Origin: G963701675 sp963701675 | GTDB lineage: Bacteria; Planctomycetota; Planctomycetia; Gemmatales; Gemmataceae | Direction of reading: 5' to 3' | NCBI GenBank assembly: GCA_963701675.1 | Contig: OY969623.1 | Span: 7,068,001-7,132,000, forward strand | Length of the DNA stretch: 64,000 nt | Shown here: piece after piece, positions 45,909 to 53,766 of the stretch | Numbering within the stretch: position 1 is the first letter of the stretch | Layout: each line of letters begins with the position of its first letter | Notes under the pieces: model-generated | What the model was told of the DNA's origin: nothing | Database searches by the model: none | Seen by the model: the letters and a program-made list of their open reading frames with translations, nothing else | Program-made: the position numbers and the translations under genes

Positions 45909-46128
45909 ACGGACTTACAGTCGCGGCCATTTCTAAATCGCCCGCCCCATTGTCGCAAACAACCAGGGGATTTTCGCCGGAAATCTCAAGAAAGCGTCGC
46001 AAATCGTGAAGGCTTTTGGACCTGGATGGTTATTTCCACTGCGTGAACATGAATACTCGCATCCGATCCGGCAATCTGGACCCGGCCGGTCGGACCCACG
46101 CTGGGTCCGCTACAAGGAAATTGAATCC
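45909..46128. promoter_or_regulatory. Divergent control region of cassette B (homologous to 39064-39287)
   Basis: The gap between kinase 2 and FG-GAP gene 3 carries the same blocks as cassette A: TTTCTAAATCGCC, GGAAATCT, GTGAAGG, GGATGGTTATTT and GGACCCGGCC. The kinase 2 start codon occupies the place of the sigma start codon in cassette A, which suggests that the sigma gene was deleted here. Confidence 0.45.
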
Positions 46129-47790
46129 ATGACTCGGCACAAGAAACTCAACATCAATCGGCGAACAAGACTCAATGTGGAAACCCTGGAAGTCCGCCGG
46201 CTTCTGTCGGTCTACGCCGACTTCAACGGCGACGGCTTCGATGACATGGCCATTGGGGTCCCAAATGAGAACAACGACGAAGGAATGGTGCATGTGATTT
46301 ATGGAACGGCAAGCGGCCTGACGGCTACGGGTAGCCAAATCTGGACCCAGACTTTGCTCGGCACCGATGTCTCGGAAACGGGCGACTACTTCGGACGTGT
46401 CCTCGCCGGCGGCGATTTCAACAACGACGGCTTCGCGGACCTCGCGGTCGGTGTACCGGAAGAAGACGTCGGCACGGTCGTTGACGCTGGAATGGTTCAC
46501 TTCATCGTCGGTTCCGCAGCGGGCTTGACAAGTGCCAATGACTACATCATGCACCAGAACATCAACCGCGTCCGAGACGTCTGTGAAACAGACGATGCTT
46601 TCGGGAGTAGCTTAGCCGCCGGGGACTTCAATAACGACGGCTTTACGGACCTCGCGGTGGGTGTGCCGGGTCAGGGTTTGCCCGGAATAGGTGGCGCGGG
46701 CGGGATTCACATCTTTTACGGCGGCGGACAAGGTATCAAGCCGCCGTCGAACCAAACTTTCAACCTCGATAGTCCCAATGTAATCGGCACCGCTGACGGC
46801 GGCGACCGTTTTGGGTCCTCTTTGACGAGCGGCGACTTCAACAACGACGGGCGCGACGATCTCGCGGTCGGCACGCTAAACGGGGACGCTGGAGCGGTTG
46901 CCGATGCGGGCACCGTCAATGTTTTCTACGGCTCGGTCGGTGGTATCAGCCCGGTCGGCAGCCAGCAATGGACGCAAGATTCTGCTTCGATTGGAGAGAC
47001 TGCTGGGACAGACGAACAGTTCGGCCGTGGGCTCGCTACGGGCGACATCGATAACGACGGCTTCGCGGACTTGGTCATAGGCGTCCCCAACGAAGAGGTA
47101 TTGTTGGTTTCGAACGCCGGCGCCTTACATGTTATTTACGGTTCGGCGGGCGGACTTACCGGCGCGGGAAGCCACTTCTTTACGCAAAATTCGATCGCCG
47201 GGGCTGCGGCTGAGGTGGACGATCGTTGGGGGTACGCGGTGGCCGTGGGCGACTTTGACTTCGACAACTTCACGGATGTTGCCGTGGGAGCTCCGGGCGA
47301 AGACATTGGGTCGGCACAAGCGGCCGGAACGGTCAACGTGCTCTACGCCGACAGTTCGGGGTTAAGCGCGACTGGCGCGAGAACCATTATCCAAGACGAC
47401 CTCGGTACCGGCGATGCGTCCGAGCAGGGCGACAATTTCGGCGAAAACCTTTCCGCTGGGGATTTCAACGGCAATGGGCTGGATGATCTGGTCATCAGTG
47501 CCCCAAATCAAAATGGCGCTACATGCTGCATCGGCCGTGTGTGGTCGCTGTACGGGAATGCGTCTGGATTTACCCCAGTCCAATCTTGGAGTCAGGATAC
47601 CCCGGGGATAGCCGACGTTTCGGAGCCGGGCGACCATTTCGGCCTCGGACTTGATTCCAGCGGCGGAAAGTCAGCACCCGGCGGTGGTGACGGCCGTCAG
47701 GACGTCGCCCACTTGATCACTGCCGATTTCGATGCCGACACGCCCATCAACAAACACAACAAACGCCGCAACCTGGGCGGCCGGCGTTAG
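46129..47790 (+). CDS. Secreted FG-GAP seven-bladed propeller protein 3
   Basis: A 553-residue paralogue; start ATG 46129 (MTRHKKLNINRRTRLNVETL) with EVRRLLS export motif. Seven FG-GAP repeats (DFNGDGFDDMAIGVPNEN, DFNNDGFADLAVGVPEED and others); repeat 5 starts DIDNDGFADL and repeat 6 DFDFDNFTDV, so the loop is degenerate there. C-terminus TADFDADTPINKHNKRR and NLGGRR. Best matched to protein 1 in upstream region and first repeats (INRVRDVCE). Located opposite kinase 2. Confidence 0.87.
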   Translation: MTRHKKLNINRRTRLNVETLEVRRLLSVYADFNGDGFDDMAIGVPNENNDEGMVHVIYGTASGLTATGSQIWTQTLLGTDVSETGDYFGRVLAGGDFNNDGFADLAVGVPEEDVGTVVDAGMVHFIVGSAAGLTSANDYIMHQNINRVRDVCETDDAFGSSLAAGDFNNDGFTDLAVGVPGQGLPGIGGAGGIHIFYGGGQGIKPPSNQTFNLDSPNVIGTADGGDRFGSSLTSGDFNNDGRDDLAVGTLNGDAGAVADAGTVNVFYGSVGGISPVGSQQWTQDSASIGETAGTDEQFGRGLATGDIDNDGFADLVIGVPNEEVLLVSNAGALHVIYGSAGGLTGAGSHFFTQNSIAGAAAEVDDRWGYAVAVGDFDFDNFTDVAVGAPGEDIGSAQAAGTVNVLYADSSGLSATGARTIIQDDLGTGDASEQGDNFGENLSAGDFNGNGLDDLVISAPNQNGATCCIGRVWSLYGNASGFTPVQSWSQDTPGIADVSEPGDHFGLGLDSSGGKSAPGGGDGRQDVAHLITADFDADTPINKHNKRRNLGGRR

Positions 47791-47806
47791 CCGACCGAGG
47801 CGTCAA

Positions 47807-47831
47807 GGCGCCTTTCTCACGCAAAGGCGCC
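47807..47831. repeat. Palindrome GGCGCCTTT/AAAGGCGCC after FG-GAP gene 3
   Basis: Perfect nine-base arms 47807-47815 and 47823-47831 with loop CTCACGC. It contains the CTCACGCAAAGGCGC half of the element found after FG-GAP genes 1 and 2 and begins 17 bp after the stop codon. Confidence 0.85.
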
Positions 47832-47886
47832 AAAGCGCAAAGTTACACTGACGATAACTCATCACACTTTTTACCGGAGAACAAAC

Positions 47887-50245
47887 ATGAGGCTGCGAAA
47901 GACACCCACGCGTACCCGGACACACATAAGCCGGCTTCGGCTCGAAGCCCTCGAACGGCGGGGCACTCATGGCCGCCAACATCGAGATCACGAACGCGTA
48001 CTTCATTGATCCCTATGGGAATCCACTCACCACACTGGTCGTTGGGGAACAGCCCTTCCTTCGCGCCGAATGGAAGACCATGGATCTCACTAGCCAGGAT
48101 CAATATAGTGTCCGGCTCACAGTCGACGGAGTTTCACTCCCGTCTACCAATTTCTTTGGAAGTCCAGGCGTTGACGTTCCCCAGAGCATTGTCCGTTTGG
48201 GCTTTTTCGCTTCGCCTGGTCCGCACACGTTCACTGTTACGCTGGATGTTAACAATACCGTGAGCGAGGCCAACGAGAGCGACAACACTTTGTCGATTAA
48301 CTATACCCCTATCGCACCCGACACGTTGCCGGTCAAATTGGTCACGCCTTTGGCGGGAGTGCCGTTTCAAGACTGGGTAATCGTCAATTATGTGGATGTC
48401 AACCCGACGGGAGGTAGTGCCGATTTCACGGGCGGCCCCTTCGCCTACAACACTCATAACGGCATCGACTACACTCTCGCCGATTTTGCGCATATGGACT
48501 CCGGCGTTCCCGTGTACGCCGCCGCCCCTGGCGTCGTGACGCGCGCGTTGGACGGCTATTACGACCGCTATACCCAGGGCTCCAGCACCCCGCCCAACTT
48601 TGTGTTTATCGACCACGGAAACGGCTGGATGACCCAGTACCTCCACCTCGCCATGAACACGGTTGCGGTTAAGGTCGGAGATACCGTCGAAGCCGGACAG
48701 ATTATCGGACTGGTTGGAAGCTCCGGAAGGAGCTCCGGCGCTCACCTGCATTTTATCGTCGTTCACAACAGCATGACCGTGGAGACGAATTTCGCTCCGA
48801 GCGCTTATTGGAAGAGTCCGCTGCCGTACCAGGGCAGCCTCCCGCCACTGTCTCTGGGTCATGGGATTACGAATTATCCACGCTTCGAAGACTGGTGGGA
48901 GCGTGGCTCCGGTATCGATCAGTTTCCACCGAGTTATGCAGGTAAGGTCTTTCTTTTCCACTCGCTGCAAAACGTGCACACCGGCGACGTACTCACCGTG
49001 AGTTGGTATCGACCCGATGGCGCACTGGAAGACACCACGTCGCTCAACGTGCCGTTTACGATCCCATTCTCGGGGACTTACTGGGAGCTGACGCGTACGT
49101 GGTCGTTGCCTGAATATCAAGGCACGTGGAACGTCGTAGTCGACGTCGATGGACTCGAGATGTTCCATACGACGTTTGACATCACGCCGGTTACGGTTCC
49201 CGAAATCCGGGTGGCCCAGGGCACGACTTACATTTTGGACGAGCGCACCACGCCGATTGCCTTCGGCAGCGTTGCACTCGGCGATGCGGCGCCGCAGAAG
49301 ACGTTCGTTATTCAGAATCACGGTTTTGCACCGCTGACCCTGAACAACCCCACTATTCCGCCCGGCTTCTCGCTGGTGGGTAGCTTTCCGACAAGCGTTG
49401 ATCCCGGCGGAAAAGCGAGTTTCACAGTTCAACTAGACACCAGTCGTGCCGGAGTGAAATTTGGGCAAATCCGCGTCGACACCAACGATGCCGATGAATC
49501 CACGTTCGGTTTCAACGTGTCGGGGATTGTGGCCGGGCCCGATCCCGCGGGTGCGCCGCGCATCACCCTTCCAGGGCCGGCCTTCGCAACCATCAACGGC
49601 GCACCGGCCAAGCTTCTGGATCCAGGGGCAACACTTATTGATTCCGATTCGCCGCATTTTGATGTTGGATCACTGACGGTTGAATTTGCTTCGGGTGGCT
49701 CGGTCGACGATCAGTTCGGCGTCCGCAATGAAGGAAATGGCGCCGGCCAGATCGGTGTTGCGGGCAACGTGGTGAGCTTCGGCGGCTTGCCCATCGGCAC
49801 TTTTACCGGCGGCCTGAATCTTGTCCCGCTGGTGATTGCATTGAATGACCAAGCTACGTCGGAAGCTGTGAACGCGCTTCTCCGTAATTTGACGTTTAGA
49901 AACGTAGCATCAGTGCCATACACGGCGCCGCGTTACGTCCGCTTCACCGTGGTAGATGAGACCGGCAAGGAAAGCAACCAACCGGTCAAGACCGTTCTAG
50001 TAGGGCCCACCCTGGAAGCGGAACCGCCACTTCCGTTACCGCCAAGCCCTCGACAAAATCTCGCGGATAGCGCTCCACGTTCCGAGGACATAACGCTCGA
50101 GCCTTCAAATCGAGGCCCTGTGTCCATGTTTGTTAAAGACGAGGGTACGACAACCGTGAACGTGACTATAAGGAAACCGCTCCGTGCGCCCTGGTTGCCA
50201 CGAGTGTTCACTCTCGACCTCGATTTGGATACTCCGGTGGGCTAA
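47887..50245 (+). CDS. Secreted CARDB / M23 peptidase / anchor-domain protein, N-terminus frameshifted
   Basis: The gene begins at 47887 (ATGAGGCTGCG after GGAGA) with the planctomycete motif RLRLEALERR, then shifts frame in a GGGG run at 47960-47963; removing one G joins RR to ALMAANIEIT and the long frame from 47969. That part has a CARDB domain (PGPHTFTVTLDVNNTVSEANESDNT), an M23 peptidase domain with HNGIDY, YLHLAMN and SGAHLHF zinc-type residues, a choice-of-anchor-like domain (IAFGSVALGDAAPQKTF) and a cadherin-like region. It ends LDLDLDTPVG. A wall hydrolase or wall-binding role is plausible, but planctomycete peptidoglycan use here is unknown. Confidence 0.85.
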
Positions 50246-50281
50246 CGGTGAATTGGCGACAGTGTTTGCCACCCGAGGGGT

Positions 50282-50338
50282 GACGACACGCCCATCAATA
50301 AACTCAACAAGCGCCGATTTCTGAGCGGCCGGCGTTAG
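50282..50338 (+). other. Stop-separated copy of the C-terminal tag downstream of the CARDB/M23 gene
   Basis: In the same frame as the preceding gene, after two stop codons (TAA at 50243, TGA at 50249), the sequence reads DDTPINKLNKRRFLSGRR and a TAG. This is the C-terminal tag of the FG-GAP proteins. The preceding gene itself ends in LDTPVG, a shortened version. It could be the lost end of that gene, or the remnant of a deleted FG-GAP gene. Confidence 0.72.
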
Positions 50339-50444
50339 CCGGCTGAGTGGTGGCGGCTCAGCGGGCTAACCCCCGCCGCTCGGGCTCGATGGAGATGTTT
50401 TCGTACCAACGATCCGCTTTATCTCTAACTTGGAGTATCTAACA

Positions 50445-52118
50445 ATGCAGCACCGTAGAATCAAAACCCATTCGTGGCGCCCCTTCCTCGAAACCCTCGA
50501 AGCCCGGCGGCTTCTGGCACCGTTATGGTCCGACTTCAATGCCGACGGTTTCGCCGACCTGGCCATTGGGTCGCCGGGTGAGAGCGTGAACGGCATCAAC
50601 AGTGCCGGCGCGGTCACCGTGATATACGGCTCGGCGAGTGGGCTGGCCGACGCGAACAATCAGTTCTTTCATGAAGATACCGCTGGTATGGCCGACGTCG
50701 CCGAGGGTTCCGACCGCTTCGGTTCAGCTCTCGCGGCAGGCGATTTCAACGGCGATGGTTTTTTGGATCTGGCGATCGGTGTTTCGGGAGAGGACATCGG
50801 CGCGGTCTCCGGCGCCGGTGCGATCCACATCGTCTACGGTTCGGAGACCGGATTGGTTCCGAACAACACCTATCTGCATCAAGACACGCCGCGAGTCCGC
50901 GAGATCGCGGAGATCGGCGATTTATTCGGCTCGGTGCTGGCGGCCGGAGACTTTAACAACGATGGCCGCGACGATCTCGCTGTCGGGGTGCATACGGAGG
51001 ATATTGGCACATTGGACAGCGCGGGAATGGTCCAGGTTTTCTACGGCACGCCGGTCGGCATCAAGCCCCCCGGCAATCAGACCTTCGACCGCAATCATCC
51101 GCTCATTGACGGTGTGGCCTCCGCGGGCGACGGTTTCGGTCTGGCGCTGTCGGCGGGGGACTTCAATAAAGACGGCTTTATCGATCTCGCCATCGGCGTT
51201 CCGGGCGCGGACATCGCCACGTCTAGCGACCATGCTGGTGCGATCACGATCCTCTTCGGGTCCGCGAGCGGAATCTCAGGCACCGATAGCCAATGGATTC
51301 ACGAGGACACGCCGGATGTGCCCGACACGGCCGAGAGTCTCGACAACTTTGGCGGATCGCTCGCATCGGGCGATTTTAACAACGACGGCTTTGTGGATTT
51401 GGCCGTCGGCTTAGTTCAAGAAACGGTCGGCACTGTCAATTCCGCCGGCGCGGTCATTACACTCTACGGTGCCGAGAAGGGAATCACGGGCGAGGATAGT
51501 GGCTTCTTCACCGAAGACGTCCTGGGGGGAAAAAACGTTTCGGAGACTTCCGATCGATGGGGACGCACCCTCGCAGCGGGAGATTTCAACGGCGATGGCT
51601 TTGATGACGTCGCCGTCGCCTGCGCGAGCCAGGACCTGCTGGGCACGGCCGACGTTGGCTCGGTCAATGTCCTGTTTGGAAGCAACACCGGCATCGAAAG
51701 AGATAACCTCCTGATCTTCCAGGAAGATCTCGCCATCGGCGAGGCCTCGGAATTGGACGATCACTTCGGCGAAACACTCAGTGCCGGCGACTACGACGGC
51801 GACGGCGATACGGATCTCGTCGTCGGCACACCCGATGAAAAGATCGGGACCCTCGTCGATGCCGGCGCTGTGTACGTGCTTTACTACGACGGCGTCGACC
51901 TCTCTTTCGCGCAGGCCTGGACGCAGAACAGTCCCGGAATCCTGGACTCCGCCGAAGATTTCGACGCGTTCGGCGGCGGCCTTGTTGCCGACACGAAGAA
52001 TGCACCGAACGACAGCGGCGCCGGGCGGGAGGACTTCGCACACCTTATTACGGCGGATGTGGAAACTGAATCGATACTCGCCAAGACGAACAAGCGTCGC
52101 AACAGCGGCCGGCGCTAA
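50445..52118 (+). CDS. Secreted FG-GAP seven-bladed propeller protein 4
   Basis: A 557-residue paralogue. ATG 50445 (MQHRRIKTHSWRPFLETLEA, then RRLLA export motif) has GGAG upstream. Seven FG-GAP repeats, among them DFNADGFADLAIGSPGES, DFNKDGFIDLAIGVPGAD and DYDGDGDTDLVVGTPDEK; repeat 6 has lost the terminal motif (VAVACASQD). C-terminal tag is weakened: TADVETESILAKTNKRRNSGRR-like, lacking DTPINK. The last FG-GAP gene of the block. Confidence 0.86.
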   Translation: MQHRRIKTHSWRPFLETLEARRLLAPLWSDFNADGFADLAIGSPGESVNGINSAGAVTVIYGSASGLADANNQFFHEDTAGMADVAEGSDRFGSALAAGDFNGDGFLDLAIGVSGEDIGAVSGAGAIHIVYGSETGLVPNNTYLHQDTPRVREIAEIGDLFGSVLAAGDFNNDGRDDLAVGVHTEDIGTLDSAGMVQVFYGTPVGIKPPGNQTFDRNHPLIDGVASAGDGFGLALSAGDFNKDGFIDLAIGVPGADIATSSDHAGAITILFGSASGISGTDSQWIHEDTPDVPDTAESLDNFGGSLASGDFNNDGFVDLAVGLVQETVGTVNSAGAVITLYGAEKGITGEDSGFFTEDVLGGKNVSETSDRWGRTLAAGDFNGDGFDDVAVACASQDLLGTADVGSVNVLFGSNTGIERDNLLIFQEDLAIGEASELDDHFGETLSAGDYDGDGDTDLVVGTPDEKIGTLVDAGAVYVLYYDGVDLSFAQAWTQNSPGILDSAEDFDAFGGGLVADTKNAPNDSGAGREDFAHLITADVETESILAKTNKRRNSGRR

Positions 52119-52140
52119 TCCTTGCCCTCGCCATCGCGGC

Positions 52141-52176
52141 TTGCGTGTAGCTATCTACGAATCTCGCGCAAAGGCG
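52141..52176. repeat. Degenerate REP-like element after FG-GAP gene 4
   Basis: TTGCGTGTAG (52141-52150) and CTCGCGCAAAGGCG (52163-52176) correspond to the TTGCGTGAG/CTCACGCAAAGGCGC halves of the elements after genes 1-3, with a few mismatches. It begins 23 bp after the stop codon. Confidence 0.65.
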
Positions 52177-52208
52177 AATGCGGATCCACGCCCAAGAATC
52201 GACGAAGT

Positions 52209-52421
52209 TCATGGCCGAAGCTTGCCGTAGATGTACTTGTCGTGATTGTCAGCGCCGTCCGTGCGCCCGCTATCACCGATGCCGATCACGGCGTCGAGCG
52301 GATCGTAATCGTCGTCGATGGGCGTGACAGCAACCCGTACCTCCGTGCCGTCGGGAAAAGTTAACGGCTCCTTGGGTTTCAAAAGTCCGTTTTCAATCGT
52401 GGCGTTTATGGTGATTGTCAT
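52209..52421 (-). CDS. Antitoxin of the AF2212/DUF104 type, toxin partner absent
   Basis: A 70-residue protein starting MTITINATIENGLLKPKEPL and containing FPDGTEVRVAVTP, the DUF104-like antitoxin pattern, ending NHDKYIYGKLRP, which resembles the tails of VapB proteins with PIN partners. The ATG at 52421 is family-like; the longer frame to 52508 is not. No PIN toxin lies downstream: FG-GAP gene 4 ends at 52118. It looks like an orphan antitoxin. Confidence 0.75.
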   Translation of the reverse strand: MTITINATIENGLLKPKEPLTFPDGTEVRVAVTPIDDDYDPLDAVIGIGDSGRTDGADNHDKYIYGKLRP

Positions 52422-52521
52422 GGCCGGAACTCCATTTAGATACTGAAAGTCGGAGGAACAAACGAGATTGTACCCGCCCGGCAGCAAGCCGAGAAGTTCA
52501 ACACACATCGCCGCCCACTTG

Positions 52522-53184
52522 TCACGTCATGGGCCGAGGAGCGTCAGGTGTGAAAGGAGGTTCATCAAGCACCCCGGGCACGGCCGCTTCGACGACTTCC
52601 ACGGTTGCTTTGAGTTCCAGCTTGCGAAGGTAGCGGTAGTAGCGAACAAGGAGAAAAACGCACACGACGATCGTAATGACCAGAACCGCCCAGCCCGCGT
52701 ACGAATGGACAACCGCAAGGAGCGCGGTTCCACCAAAGAAGACAAGGCCCACTCCCACGATGCCGTAGGCGATATCCGCAAACAGAAACCTAGGGAGCGA
52801 GTATCGAATCGAACCCGCCGTCAAGAAAACTCCAGTTCGCAAGGGCGGAAGGAGACGCGCGAGAAGCAAAAACTTGACCCCGTGAGCTTGAAAATGCGTT
52901 TCGAGCCGCTCTCGGCGCTCTGGTGTGATTAATTTCAGCACCAACCGATACTGAAAGATCGAGGGCCCAAACCAATAGCCGATCCCGTACAAGATGAGGT
53001 CGGCGGCGATAATTCCAAGCGCCGTCGCCGGCCAGGCAAGCCACCACGGCACTTCTGGATTTACCGCGGTGACCCCTGCTGCATAGAGAATTCCTGCCTC
53101 TTCGGGAACAGGCGGGATGCCAATTCCGGTACACAACAACCAAAAGAAGATGGACGCCAACCAGTAAAACGTTTCAAGGGACAT
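52522..53184 (-). CDS. DedA-family membrane protein
   Basis: A 220-residue membrane protein with the DedA/VTT pattern: IGIPPVPEEAGILYAAGV, FHAHGVKFLLLARLLPPLRTGVFLTAGSIRY and later helices near 125-175. DedA proteins are implicated in lipid scrambling and envelope homeostasis. Many DedA proteins carry ExxxxR and RxxxP-like motifs; RLLPPLR is visible. A hairpin lies between it and the lipoprotein upstream. Confidence 0.88.
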   Translation of the reverse strand: MSLETFYWLASIFFWLLCTGIGIPPVPEEAGILYAAGVTAVNPEVPWWLAWPATALGIIAADLILYGIGYWFGPSIFQYRLVLKLITPERRERLETHFQAHGVKFLLLARLLPPLRTGVFLTAGSIRYSLPRFLFADIAYGIVGVGLVFFGGTALLAVVHSYAGWAVLVITIVVCVFLLVRYYRYLRKLELKATVEVVEAAVPGVLDEPPFTPDAPRPMT

Positions 53185-53250
53185 TTAGATCATCGGTGTC
53201 GCAACAGCCATGCCGAATGGGCGATAACTTTCGGTTTACGGAGTCGAGCC

Positions 53251-53278
53251 TCGGGCCGGGCTAAGGCGCCCGGCCCGA
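53251..53278 (-). terminator. GC-rich hairpin between the small lipoprotein and dedA
   Basis: TCGGGCCGGG (53251-53260) pairs perfectly with CCCGGCCCGA (53269-53278), loop CTAAGGCG. It lies 16 bp after the lipoprotein stop on the minus strand, without a T-run, so it is terminator-like but not a classic rho-independent terminator. Confidence 0.5.
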
Positions 53279-53293
53279 AGGCAAAGATTTAGC

Positions 53294-53479
53294 TTAGTAG
53301 GCTGGCGGCGGAGGGGTCTCTGCGGGAGGTACAGTTGGGACTACCGGGACAGGGGCGGGTCCAATGGCTGCGCCAGCGCCGACTCCGGCGCACTGTCCGC
53401 CAGCGCGAACACCGGCTGAACACCCAGAAGTCGTCAGGATCACTACTCCGAGCAGAATGGTGAGAATGCGAGCATACAT
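53294..53479 (-). CDS. Small lipoprotein
   Basis: A 61-residue protein: MYARILTILLGVVILTTSGC, where TSGC is a lipobox, then a Gly/Ala-rich segment and a proline-rich tail (PVPVVPTVPPAETPPPPAY). AAAGGAGA lies seven bases before the ATG at 53479, which decides this start over the longer frame. Function unknown; probably a surface or periplasmic lipoprotein. Confidence 0.72.
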   Translation of the reverse strand: MYARILTILLGVVILTTSGCSAGVRAGGQCAGVGAGAAIGPAPVPVVPTVPPAETPPPPAY

Positions 53480-53657
53480 CAACAGTCTCCTTTCATTCCC
53501 AAGGGCGATACGATTAGGGACGCTGAAGTGACGCATCTTTAGTGCCGCCGGGAGTGCAAAAGGGGGCCGCAACAAAGTTGGCCTCAAAGAAGGAGAACCG
53601 GTTGTGTCATCTGCGCAAAACGCGCTGCGGGCGCAACTGATCATTAGCCCTCTGGCA

Positions 53658-53712
53658 GTAGCCGAATTCGCCAGAATTCGGGCGTGTCCCGAACTCTGGC
53701 GAGTTCGGCTAC
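53658..53712. repeat. Double palindrome (GTAGCCGAATTCGCCAGAA)
   Basis: Arms 53658-53682 and 53688-53712 are inverted copies differing at two positions, separated by CGTGT. Each arm is itself a hairpin (CCGAATTC-GCCA-GAATTCGG and CCGAACTC-TGGC-GAGTTCGG). It occupies the gap between the small lipoprotein and the HAD gene and can fold as one long stem or two short ones. Confidence 0.85.
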
Positions 53713-53766
53713 GGATTCAGGTCGAGCAACGGCTAGAATAGGTACGGACGGTTCCGTTTTCTGAAT

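Noticed and set aside
48134..49432. A 432-residue minus-strand ORF opposite the CARDB/M23 gene
   Set aside because: It is Arg/Val-rich antisense of a coding strand with clear CARDB and M23 motifs; no ribosome site.
39288..52118. Interpretation of the FG-GAP proteins as integrase or phage tail proteins
   Set aside because: Regular DxNxDGxxD repeats in seven blades and the planctomycete export motif fit propeller surface proteins; no phage genes are nearby.
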